Positions 8,875 to 17,361 of a stretch of 20,393 nucleotides of DNA are shown here, in pieces; within the stretch, counting starts at the first letter, position 1; each line of letters opens with the position of its first letter. The notes below the pieces were generated by a model that made no database searches, was not told the DNA's origin, and saw only the letters and a list, made by a program, of their open reading frames with translations. The DNA lies in contig JAYMTA010001361.1 of the NCBI GenBank assembly GCA_036897625.1, positions 1-20,393 on the forward strand, given 5' to 3'. The DNA comes from Pelargonium cotyledonis. Lineage: Eukaryota > Streptophyta > Magnoliopsida > Geraniales > Geraniaceae. A program made the translations under genes and the position numbers.

Positions 8875-9275
8875 TCATCTCTTTTTCTTCTTCTGTCGCC
8901 GGCGACATGATTTGACCGGCTGACCCAAACTTCGCTCTCTCGTCCGCCGGAAAACTGCAGCAACAACGATTTTTCCGTCTCTCGCTCTCTCTCTTCCGCC
9001 GACAAGCAACAGGTCTGACCGTCCATCTCCCTCGTCCGACGTGGTCTCGTGGCGGCAAGCAGCAGATCTGACCGTCCGTCTCCGGCGTGGTCTCGTGGCG
9101 GATTCGCCTCCGGCAAGCAGCATTGATCCAGATCTGCACAGCTCCTCTTTCTTCTTTGACCCTCTCGACGGCAGGAACGCGAGTTTCGCCGGCTGGGCTC
9201 CTTTTCTTCTCGGACCCTCTCGCCCGTCGGTCACATCGACGACCAGATCTGGGTTGGGTTCATCTTTCAAATAAA
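8875..9275. other. GC-rich leader-like cargo of the inner MULE
   Basis: A GC-rich island with repeated CCGCCGG, CGTCCG and CTCTCTCTC motifs lies inside very AT-rich element DNA. Read on the plus strand it looks like a plant 5' UTR or first exon followed by AT-rich, intron-like DNA; open frames on both strands (for example 9041-9274 plus, 8875-9282 minus) are compositional and match no family I recognise. CCAGATCTGC at 9128 and CCAGATCTGG at 9243 recur in the cargo of the other MULEs. Best read as a captured gene fragment, source unknown. Confidence 0.5.
9003..9101 (+). repeat. Tandem duplication within the inner cargo
   Basis: A 53-base unit at 9003-9055 (CAAGCAACAGGTCTGACC...GTGGTCTCGTGGCGG) is followed directly by a shorter copy at 9056-9101 ending with the same GTGGTCTCGTGGCGG. 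The second copy lacks a few central bases. Confidence 0.8.
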
Positions 9276-10034
9276 TTTTCATGATGTATTGTTAATATTG
9301 AGTTTAAAAATTTGGGGATTATGAAGCTTGTTTAGCTTTTATGGACTGGAAATTGTTCAACTTTTATTTATTGTGTTTGAAAATTGTTCAATAATTTGAA
9401 TTCTGGAGTTGTTCAAATTTTCGTTATTTTGTTTGATAATTGTTCTTAATTTCAGAAGTTGTTATGAAAATTTTGTAGTCTGTAATTTGTCTTCTCACAA
9501 TGAAGGATAATGTTGCTGGTGATGGTCACAAAGGAGAGAAATTCTATTTTTTAATTAAAAATTAAATTTCTTTTTCTTCTTTTTTTAATTAGAAATTAAA
9601 TAGCATCAAAAATTCAAAAATATTTTCATAAAAAAAATATTAAAATATTTATTTCCCACGTGAATGCCACTTGTATGTCACATAGTCAAAATGTCCAACT
9701 CAGCTTGTCACGTGTATGCCACATAGTTAAATTATCCAACTCAAATTGCCACGTCACCATATAACGGTGAAATTGACGGAATTAGATGGTAGGTACTAAA
9801 TTGGGTACGAGTACTCAATTGAGCACAATAAAGGTTTGAGTACTAAATTGAGTATTCGGCTAAAGTTAGATCCCAAAAAAAGGTTATCCCTTTCTAGTGA
9901 TATGGTTGATGAGTTGGATAATTATCATTATTATTTATTTTAACCATATTAGTTAGAATTTAAAAAGCAAAAAAAAATTCATAAAAAAATTCAAAAACAA
10001 AATAAAATTATCTCAAAAACGAAAAACGAAACCA

Positions 10035-10235
10035 GAACTGAGAATGTGGCCGTTCCGCCGGAGAAGAAGGAGCACGCCGTCGCCGATCCGTCGGGGAAGA
10101 AGAAGAGACGGAGGAGCACGTCGACCCTCTCTCTTGCCCAGATTTGAGGTCTAGCCCTTATTGTCTTATAGCCGCCGTCGGAGATGCCAGATCTGGGACG
10201 TCCTCGCTCCGACCCCGTCGTTCTCTCCATCAAGA
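10035..10235. other. GC-rich leader-like cargo of the outer MULE
   Basis: GTTCCGCCGGAGAAG to CCGTCGTTCTCTCC is GC-rich and flanked by A-rich DNA on the left and T-rich DNA on the right. CCAGATCTGG is at 10187-10196. The distance from the left TIR, after removing the inner element, is about 400 bases, close to the 420 bases in the inner element, so both may hold cargo at the same site. No protein family recognised. Confidence 0.45.
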
Positions 10236-10495
10236 TTTTTTTCTTCTTTTTCTGGATTTTGAAATTTTATTATTTTGCTTGATTTTGATTTGTTCGTTGG
10301 TTTTGTTGGAAGGGTTTAGTAATTTGTTTGAATTGAATGCGACCAAACAAAGCCACCACTCTCTGTGTCCATTACTACTGCAACCTCTCTCTCTCTCTCC
10401 TACAAATATGAGAATGGTTCTCAAAATTTCTTGCACCTGCTGCCACCCCCACCGCTCCCTTCCTCTTCCTCTTATTTTTTCAATCTCAAGCTTGT

Positions 10496-10560
10496 TTTGC
10501 TTGATTTTGATTTTAGTAATTTGCTTGATTTTGATTTTAGTAATTTGCTTGATTTTTTTT
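10496..10560 (+). repeat. 24-bp tandem repeat, 2.7 copies
   Basis: Units start at 10496, 10520 and 10544 (TTTGCTTGATTTTGA...). T-rich, within the intron-like part of the outer MULE; earlier TTTTGCTTGATTTTGATTTG near 10274 is a related copy. Confidence 0.85.
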
Positions 10561-10759
10561 CGTTGGTTTTGATTTGTTCTGTAAATTATCAACTGTGAAT
10601 GTTACTTGATTTTGACAATGAAGTAGGACTTGAAATGGTTGAGGAAGATGAAGATTGATGCTTCTGCATCAAAAATATGAGATTTGTATTTTTTTAATTA
10701 AAAATTATATATGTTGATTGTTGTCCAGATCTGTTTTAATAAGATTGGATTTTTGTTTC

Positions 10760-10762
<3 letters not shown>

Positions 10763-10795
<33 letters not shown>
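10763..10795 (+). repeat. (GA)n microsatellite
   Basis: About 16 GA dinucleotides, directly before the first copy of the 38-bp direct repeat. A second short GA run follows that copy at about 10834. Confidence 0.95.
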
Positions 10796-10799
<4 letters not shown>

Positions 10800-10938
10800 T
10801 CACGTTAGCAAAGAACATTCAGTTGACGGGATTGAGAGAGAGAGACCGTAATGTTTTTGTTTTAACGTGGATGTCACGTAGGCAAAATTGTAGACATCAG
10901 CTTGTCACGTTAGCAAATAACATTCAGTTGACGGGATT
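10796..10938 (+). repeat. 38-bp direct repeat near the right TIR of the outer MULE
   Basis: CTTGTCACGTTAGCAAAG... at 10796-10833 recurs at 10901-10938 with one change, 105 bases apart. The first copy is flanked on both sides by GA runs, which suggests the subterminal segment was duplicated by slippage or unequal exchange at GA repeats. The second copy runs directly into the right TIR (ACGGTAGGTACTAAATTA). Confidence 0.85.
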
Positions 10939-11061
10939 AGACGGTAGGTACTAAATTATGTGCGAAATTGAAGTGTGAGTACTAAATTAGAAGAAATAAA
11001 AGTTTGGGTGATAAATTGAGTATTTTTTAAAAGTTTGGGTACTAAAAAAAGTGGTTATCCC

Positions 11062-11223
11062 TTATTTTTCTCATGTATATTACACCTATCACTTATGCAC
11101 ATAGACAAATCTGCACATATAGTGTATGTGAAAAGTGAAGTTAATATTGAAAACACACTAAATTATGCAGCTCTTAATTTTTTAAAAAAATAAAAAAAGA
11201 ACACTCATTTTAGGACGGAATTA
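11062..11223. mobile_element. Stowaway-like MITE, right part
   Basis: It begins with the right copy of the outer MULE's target duplication and ends with CATTTTAGGACGGAATTA (to 11223), the inverse of the MITE left end with a few changes. Together with 8090-8188 it forms one interrupted MITE. Confidence 0.6.
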
Positions 11224-11908
11224 TTTTTTTTTTATTATTGAAAAAAAAACGTATGAACCGAAGTTAGGACCTTTCCTTAATCAATTTGCGTTTAAGATCA
11301 ATCTAAAATTTAAATTTAGACCATTTTTATTTTAAATATTTGTAACCAGAACAAATATATTAGGATTACATTTTTATGTACTCTAATGAAATTAAACAAG
11401 GAAATCGGAGATATAGTGGTTGTTGGTGATGTATTGGTAGAAGAAGAAGACCATAATGAGGCATTGGTTTTGTTGGGGTCAGTTTGAATCAGGCAAACAC
11501 ACAGTTCAGCGCATTGTGTATCCCTGAACTGAAATTCGACCCGAAACTCTACCAAAAACCCGATTCGTCATCTCCATTATTTGGCCTAATTGATTACCCA
11601 CCCTAAACAATTTAATTTTGGGCCTCTAGATATTGCCAAAGGTTAACAAAATTGGGGTTTATTTGCTACAGTTTTTTATGATGAAAAACTTAGTTAACTA
11701 TTAACCTAATGTCCTCTGAAATTTGTTGCTATTAATATAGCTTCTGAAATTAACTATGCCCGCATTTTACTAACACTATTAAATGAAACTGTTTTGTTTG
11801 TTTGTAATGCGAAATGAATCTAAAACGCATAAGAAAGGGTCTTCTGCTTCTATATAATTCTTATGCAATGCTCAATTGTGTATGCACTTTTACTTGTTAA
11901 GCTATAAA
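11224..11908. other. AT-rich spacer with two small hairpins, no gene
   Basis: No convincing coding region. CAGTTCAG (11502-11509) pairs with CTGAACTG (11524-11531), and GCATAAGAA (11827-11835) pairs with TTCTTATGC (11858-11866). A 79-codon minus-strand frame at 11316-11555 has no recognisable domain. Confidence 0.5.
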
Positions 11909-13164
11909 GAGAAAATTACATATACTCACTCTTAACTATATACTATTTAACTTTAACTACCCTCAAGTATTGAAACTAACTATTGACTATCTTGAACTAC
12001 AACATTTATCAGTCCATTTTTTACGTTATAATTAACGGAATATTCCAATAATTGAGACATGTGCCTAGCACATGAACAATTTTTTTTTTAAAATTTCAAA
12101 ATTACCTTTCACTATACCCATCATCTTCATCAATGGTTCGCTAGAAAAAATTAATGATTCGCCGGGAAATTCATAATCTCTTCGGAAACTTCATAGTTCC
12201 ACCGAAAAAACAAAGTTTCGCCGGAATCACTAAACACTCGCCGAGATCATCATAAACTCGTCACAAATTGCATGCTTCGTTGGAATTTCTTTCATTTTGC
12301 AAAAAAATCTTAAATAAAACAACACATTAACCAAAGCCATTTACCAAACCAGAAACTCATTTAACATATTAACATTTCCCATTTAATAAAATAACTCATT
12401 TACCAAACCAGAAGATCCGTCGAGTGGCTCACGGCATGGCTCACGTCGAGTGAATCCGCCTAGCTCTAACAACGATTTGCTGGACGGCGTGGCTCACGGC
12501 GAGGGGGGGTGTCGATGTTCCAGATCTGGCTCTCTCGGCGACGTCGCTCACGTCCAGATCTGGATATATGCGAGACCGGCGTGGTGTGAGATGGAGGTCA
12601 CAGCGAGGCACATCGACAGCTTGGCGGTGAACTCTGCAATGTGGGAGATGGGCAATGAACTCTGCAACGTCGGAGATGGGCAGTGCAAATCTAGAAGTCG
12701 GGCTCCCTCCGACGACAACCCTCCTTGCCAACTCCCTCTGGTGAGACCTCCCTCATCAGATCGGATATGGCACTCATCAGATCCGAGATCTGCTACTTAG
12801 GTTGCATCAACGCCGACGACGTCGATGGAGAGCCGTGTGCCCGTGACCAGTGCTCCGAGGAGGAGAAGTCCACGTCGAGATCCAGTCCCAAGGAGAGAGA
12901 GACGTCTGAGAAGCCCTGCAATAGTGGCACCCATGACCGGAGAGAGTGAGACGCAGGAGAAGACAAAGGATTTTTATTTAAAAAAAAAAAATTTTAAAGG
13001 TAAGGGCTGTTTGCCTTAGGTTTTTTCATTTATTTACAAGAGTATTTTGATTTAGATGGAAAAATATTTGGCATAGTTCAGAATAGCCAATAGTTAGTTT
13101 CATTACTTCAAGGTAGCTAGGGTTAAAATGTGTATAGTTAAGGGTGGGTATGTGTAATTTTTCC
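11909..13164. mobile_element. Third long-TIR, MULE-like element with GC-rich cargo
   Basis: The left end (AAAATTACATATACTCACTC, then CTTAACTATATAC, GAAACTAACTATTG) and the inverse of the right end (AAAATTACACATACCCACCC, CTTAACTATACAC, GAAACTAACTATTG) match for about 95-100 bases. Flanking 9-mers AGCTATAAA (11900-11908) and TGTTATATA (13165-13173) agree at 6 of 9 positions, so a decayed 9-bp duplication is possible but not proven. TIR length and cargo make it Mutator-like in style; the TIR differs from the GGGATAACC family. No transposase is present. Confidence 0.65.
12412..12960 (+). other. GC-rich cargo of the third element, with an open frame
   Basis: GC-rich DNA within AT-rich flanks. It contains CCAGATCTGG at 12520 and 12554, three TGGCTCACG copies (12425, 12436, 12488) and a 28-bp tandem duplication (12629-12656, 12657-12684). 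A 116-codon frame at 12450-12800 is open, but its product (rich in Ser, Arg, Cys) matches no family I recognise, and overlapping frames are open too, as expected from composition. Upstream, 12130-12300 has repeated TTCGCCGG-type motifs. Captured gene fragment is the most likely reading. Confidence 0.4.
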
Positions 13165-13180
13165 TGTTATATATTTGGAT

Positions 13181-13447
13181 AATTTTTTTATCCAGAAATA
13201 TGCCGAAATCCTATCTTGCAACGGCCTAAGGAACCTTTCAAGACGTATATATAGTAGATTGAACAAGGCAACAATAGTGATCAAGAAAGAAACTTTGCCT
13301 CTTAACCCTAGCCTAGGGCTTTTGGCACCTTACTGCACCAAAGTGATCTCTTACACCACCACCACCAAGGATGTGTTGAGTGGGGATCGATCCTGAAGCC
13401 TCTTCCCACTTACACAACTAAATTAACCAATTGCGCCACCCTTAGTG
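13181..13447 (-). mobile_element. tRNA-derived SINE with 15-bp target duplication
   Basis: On the minus strand it starts CACTAAGGGTGGCGCAATTG. TGGCGCAATTGG (plus 13427-13438) is an A box, and GGATCGATCC (13384-13393) stands at B-box distance, so the head is a tRNA-like pol III promoter. The body is 267 bp and ends in a short A-run (T-run at 13183-13189 on plus). The duplication GTTATATATTTGGAT is perfect at 13166-13180 and 13448-13462, proving retroposition. The plus-strand open frame over it is incidental. The insertion lies immediately right of the third MULE-like element. Confidence 0.88.
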
Positions 13448-13462
13448 GTTATATATTTGGAT

Positions 13463-14454
13463 CATATATTAATTAATGTAATGCAATGGTAATGTTATGT
13501 GATAAAAGGCGGTATGAAATAAAAATTAGTTGTTACAGATCAAGATTACGTACAAAATAACCATAGGGAATCATGAGCATAGGGGAAGAGAGAAAGCTCA
13601 ACGGATTTCCCTCCTGAGGGGAATCCTCAGGAGTGAAACTACCCAAGTTTTTTTCAATACTAATTGTTATAAGTTATAACCTCAAAAATTTCTATAACCA
13701 AGGTCGAAAAATGGGCTCCACATTTAGTTTTGGGGGACTTGGTGGCATGTGTAGTATCTGATTTGAATGTATTTCTTCTTGTTTTATCATCTCTCAACAA
13801 AAAGGTTCTTTAAATTTTAGGCATAAAATTTAATGGGTTAAATGTTTATCTCTTTACTATATGTAATATGTTCATGTAAGCTCATATTTACTTTGTGATT
13901 ACTCACTAATTAGTGACTGCATTTGCAAGCAAATCTTGCCAGTTTTGTTACAAATTTATTGTAAATTTTTGAGTGATCGCTAATTGGTTTTACGAGCCTT
14001 TTGTAGACCTCTTAGATGATAGGCAGTCTAGAGTGTGATATATATATATATATTATTCGAGCCTTCTTAATTAGTTCAGTCTGTATCTTGTAAAATATCT
14101 TTTATTTTCCAACTAAACATTTTACTCTACAGAAATAATCACTTGTACAAATGTGTCAAAATATTATAGTTCAATTACTAACGCCTCAACTTTTGTTTTA
14201 CTAATTAATCTTTGTTTTGCAGGTTCATTTTTCCCTACAATTTAAATGATTATTCACAATGATTTGTGCAATCCCTCGAGGTACAACAACTCTTCTGCAA
14301 TAAGCAGGTAACATGAATCAATAGCTATATATGTATGAGTACCAACAACAATGTGGAGAAAAGAAGAAGAAGAAGAAGAAAATTGTTTGTCTCTCAAAAA
14401 AGCTTTTGAGTTGTTGTATATATAGACATCCAAAAACGGACTAAAATAAATTTG
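13463..14454. other. Gene-free AT-rich stretch
   Basis: Nothing coding. Visible: a perfect hairpin TCCTGAGG/CCTCAGGA at 13612-13632, a (TA)n run near 14039-14054 and a (GAA)n run near 14361-14381. The last 9 bases (14446-14454) are a MULE target duplication. Confidence 0.6.
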
Positions 14455-15377
14455 GGGTAAATTAGTTTTGCCTCTCCTGGACTCAAATTTTTTTTACATT
14501 TACTCCCTAGACTCAAACTTGTGTGATTTTAACCCTTAATATTTTTTTTGTGATTCTCACCCAGTCAACCTGTTATTGTAGATTACTCTTTGTCATGTCA
14601 TCACTCCATGGGCTAAATCTAAAAAATATTTGAATCTAGGGGCTAAATCTAAAAAAATTAAATGAGAAGCAAAATTGATGAATGTATATAATATACATAA
14701 AAATCATTTTTTTTCTAACAAAAAAGTGTAAGGGTTTTGTTTTAATGAATTTTTCCCCAAATACACAAGGAAAACCAGAAATTTATCAATAAGACTAACA
14801 AATCAAATGTTGATGGCTAGAACAGTAGTTTTGTTTTCTTTCTCTCAATTACTAAGTGTGTGTGAGAGAGAGTGTATCACGCGAGTACATGTGTGAAGTG
14901 CCTCACATAAGAAAAATAATAATATAAAGTTCTTTGAAGGAGAGAGTTGAATATCCTAAAGTTCAAAAATTATAAGAGAACATTGTGCATCTTGTTGTAA
15001 CATGTACTTAAGCTTAGTTACGTGCTCAAACTCGTAGACAAAAAATAAAACTTATAATAGAACACATCAAAAATATTGTAGTATGAATTGAAGATAAGGT
15101 TTAGTTCAATGTTTGAAAAAAAAAAGATTTTTATGTAAATTATATACATTCATCAATTTTGCTTCTCATTTAATTTTTAGATTTAGCCCCTGCACTCAAA
15201 TATTTTTTAGATTTAGCCCATGGAGTGATGACGTGGCAAAGAGTAACTTACAATAACAGGTCGACTGGGTGAGAATCACAAAAACAAAAACATTAAGGGT
15301 TAAAATCACACAAATTTGAGTCTAGGGGGAAAATCTAAAAAAAATTTGAGTCTAGGGGAGGCAAAACTAATTTACCC
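14455..15377. mobile_element. Fourth MULE-type element with ~260-bp TIRs
   Basis: The ends are GGGTAAATTAGTTTTGCC and its inverse. The left arm (14455 to about 14712) and right arm (about 15116-15377) are inverted copies along their whole length with scattered differences. The perfect 9-bp duplication ATAAATTTG is at 14446-14454 and 15378-15386. The ~400-bp core has no ORF of note and no GC-rich cargo. Long TIRs plus the 9-bp duplication place it with Mutator-like elements; its transcript would fold into a long hairpin. Total 923 bp. Confidence 0.9.
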
Positions 15378-15615
15378 ATAAATTTGTAACTATCCATTAT
15401 AATCGGAACTAAAATTTGTTACCGCCTATAAAAGACATAAATAAGATCTGTAACGGAAAATCGTTTCTATAACAGACCCATTGATAAATCTGTAAATGAA
15501 ATCTGATTTGAAATTGGTCATAAAATACAGCTAAAAAATCAAGTTATTTTAGAATAAACACAACAACGACTTTGGCAGGGTTCAGTCTAGGGGGACAGAT
15601 GGAGGTTGCCGTGGG

Positions 15616-17300
15616 ATGACCAGCTTTGCGGTGAAGTCGGGGAGGATTGCTACTAGTTCGGCGGGTTCAGAGAGTGTTGTTATGGTGGATGCTTGTGGTC
15701 ATCATTTAAATCAGAGGAGATGATTTACCCAGTGCCTCTGATTTGAGTGATATTGATGTTTTGGCTATGATATCATATGTGGGTTTGGGTTGCGCGCTGC
15801 CAGTCTATCTCTTCTCGCCGGTTTTCAAGCTCTGATCAGGGTAAGGGCAACTCTGCTTCGTACTCCACTCTGTATGTGGGGAATCTTCCAAGGGATATCA
15901 CCAGGGACTGACTTCGATCAATTTTCGCTAAGCATGCGTTCATCAAGGCCTGCTTCATCGCTCCAAACCCTAACTCCAAAGGTAGCAGATTTGGTTTCAT
16001 AACTCTAGCTAGCAATTCTGAGGCGTCCAGGATCAGAAGTCTCATGAATGGTACCTCGTTATTGAATTTGTGGCTGGTGGTTGATTGGGCTCATCATAAA
16101 AACCCTAAATCGGTTTTGCCTCCCGATCGCAAGCATCATTCTTCCTCTGGCTCTGGCTTCAATTCGCGGTCAACTGGTAAAGTTGGACTAAAAAACCCTT
16201 CAAGGCCTACTGGTAAGGCCAGACGTGAGAAGTCCTCATCCTCTGTGAGGACCCCAAAGTCGGAAGCCCAATCGGTTCATAGATGTCAGATCACGGGATC
16301 GAAAGTTTTCTATGATAAGTTTTATTAGAGCATTCTTGCTATTTCTAAACATTCATACTCTGCTGAAAGTCTTCAATTATCACTAGTGGCTGAGGGTTTT
16401 ACTTCGATCTCTGTTCACAAGTTTGCTCCAAGGACTTTTGTGTTAGCTTTTATAGAATCTATGAAATCTGCCAATTGGTCATGGTTGGGTCAATGGTTCT
16501 CCAAATTCTTCGATTGGTCGAGACTGAAGAGGAAAGGTGGGCGTTTTGTTTGGATCGCTCTTAAAGGAATCCCTCTGCATGCTTGGTGTGAGGAATCTTT
16601 CGTCAGCATTGCTAAATGTCTTGGAACGCCAGTGTACATTCATCCCAATGCTTTGAATGATAAGAAATTTGAAGATGTCCATATTCTTATTCATATGACC
16701 AAGCTCTCTCTAATAAGGTCGGCCCTGCAGGTGGCTCTAGGGTCCACTTTGTTTGAAATCAGGATCACTTAATGTACCGATCGTGATATCCCACTAGTGC
16801 TGTTCACTGTGCCTCGCCTGCGGCCTATCCCCCCAACGGGCCCAGCGAGTGTAGCCTCTAAGACAATGGCTAATCCCACTAATTTGACTGATGGGCCTGA
16901 TCTCCCTTTGGATGCTGGGCCTGTCGTGCCTTTGGAAGAATTGGGCTCCCATGAACGAGGCTCCTCAACTAAGGACCAAGGGATTACTCCTCGTGTTAAA
17001 CCTATTAAGCACGTACAAGGTAATGATCATGCAGTTCTTGCTCTTCCTCCAGCAGCTTCAAATCCCTCAGACCGTGCGCCGTCGTTAGAATGCACCATTT
17101 CTGATAGGATAGCTGCTATTCGCCGGTCCCTCACCCATCTCAGCTGTCTAGTTCTCCATCCTCGGTCTCATTCCGTCTCTGCTTCACGTCCTCGTCGTCA
17201 GGGAGATTTTGTTTCTAATCTGGACCCTACCTCTGTATTATGGAAATTCTTCAAGGACATTGTTATTCAAGCTAAAGGGTCGGAACCAGATCTTTTGTAA
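15616..17300 (+). pseudogene. LINE ORF1 protein with RRM and DUF4283-like region
   Basis: ORF1 proteins of L1-type LINEs bind the element RNA and form the particle that carries it. The N-terminus may start at 15616 (MTSFAVKSGRIATSS), but this frame is lost near 15718; from an ATG at 15777 one frame runs to the TAA at 17298-17300 with stops at 15909, 16326 and 16770. RNP2 is LYVGNL (15870-15887) and RNP1 is RFGFITL (15987-16007), giving an RRM. A Ser/Lys-rich linker follows (16120-16270), then a DUF4283-like part (FVWIALKGIPLHAWCEESF around 16551). The C-terminal part is Pro/Ser-rich with LPPAASNPSDRAPS. No CCHC zinc knuckle is obvious. Confidence 0.8.
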
Positions 17301-17361
17301 TGACTTCAAGTTTCTAAGGCCAACAACAACGCTAAATAATCTTCACTTGCGCTGCACCACA

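Larger units (their letters stand above)
8455..9890. mobile_element. Inner Mutator-like element nested in the outer one
   Basis: TIRs start GGGATAACCC at 8455 and end with GGTTATCCC at 9890; similarity extends over about 140 bases (GGTACCCAGACTTT..., AATACTCAATTTAGTACC). The perfect 9-bp duplication TTTCTAGTG flanks it at 8446-8454 and 9891-9899. TIR sequence and subterminal DNA are clearly related to the outer element, including the A-rich block before the cargo (8806-8845 against 9960-10010). It has no transposase and carries a GC-rich cargo at 8875-9275. It is younger than its host by position, consistent with the perfect duplication. Confidence 0.9.
8189..11061. mobile_element. Outer Mutator-like element (non-autonomous), split by another
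   Basis: The ends are inverted: GGGATAACCA at 8189 and its inverse at 11053-11061, with TIR similarity for about 150 bases (both sides read TTTTTNGTACCCAAA, AAAAAATACTCAATTTA and CACACTTCAATTTC in order). Flanks are ATATTTTTC (8180-8188) and TTATTTTTC (11062-11070), a 9-bp duplication with one change. Long TIRs and 9-bp duplications are diagnostic of Mutator-like elements. Net of the inner insertion it is about 1.43 kb. No transposase domain is present, so it depended on an element elsewhere. It carries a GC-rich leader-like cargo (10035-10235), a T-rich intron-like part, a (GA)n run and a direct repeat. Confidence 0.85.

Noticed and set aside
8875-9282. 135-codon minus-strand arginine-rich frame
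   Set aside because: Several overlapping frames are open in the same CCG/CT-rich DNA; basic low-complexity product, no domain.
10230-10592. 120-codon minus-strand Lys/Ile-rich frame
   Set aside because: Antisense of T-rich, intron-like DNA including the 24-bp repeat.
11316-11555. 79-codon minus-strand frame
   Set aside because: No domain, no promoter context, length within chance for this composition.
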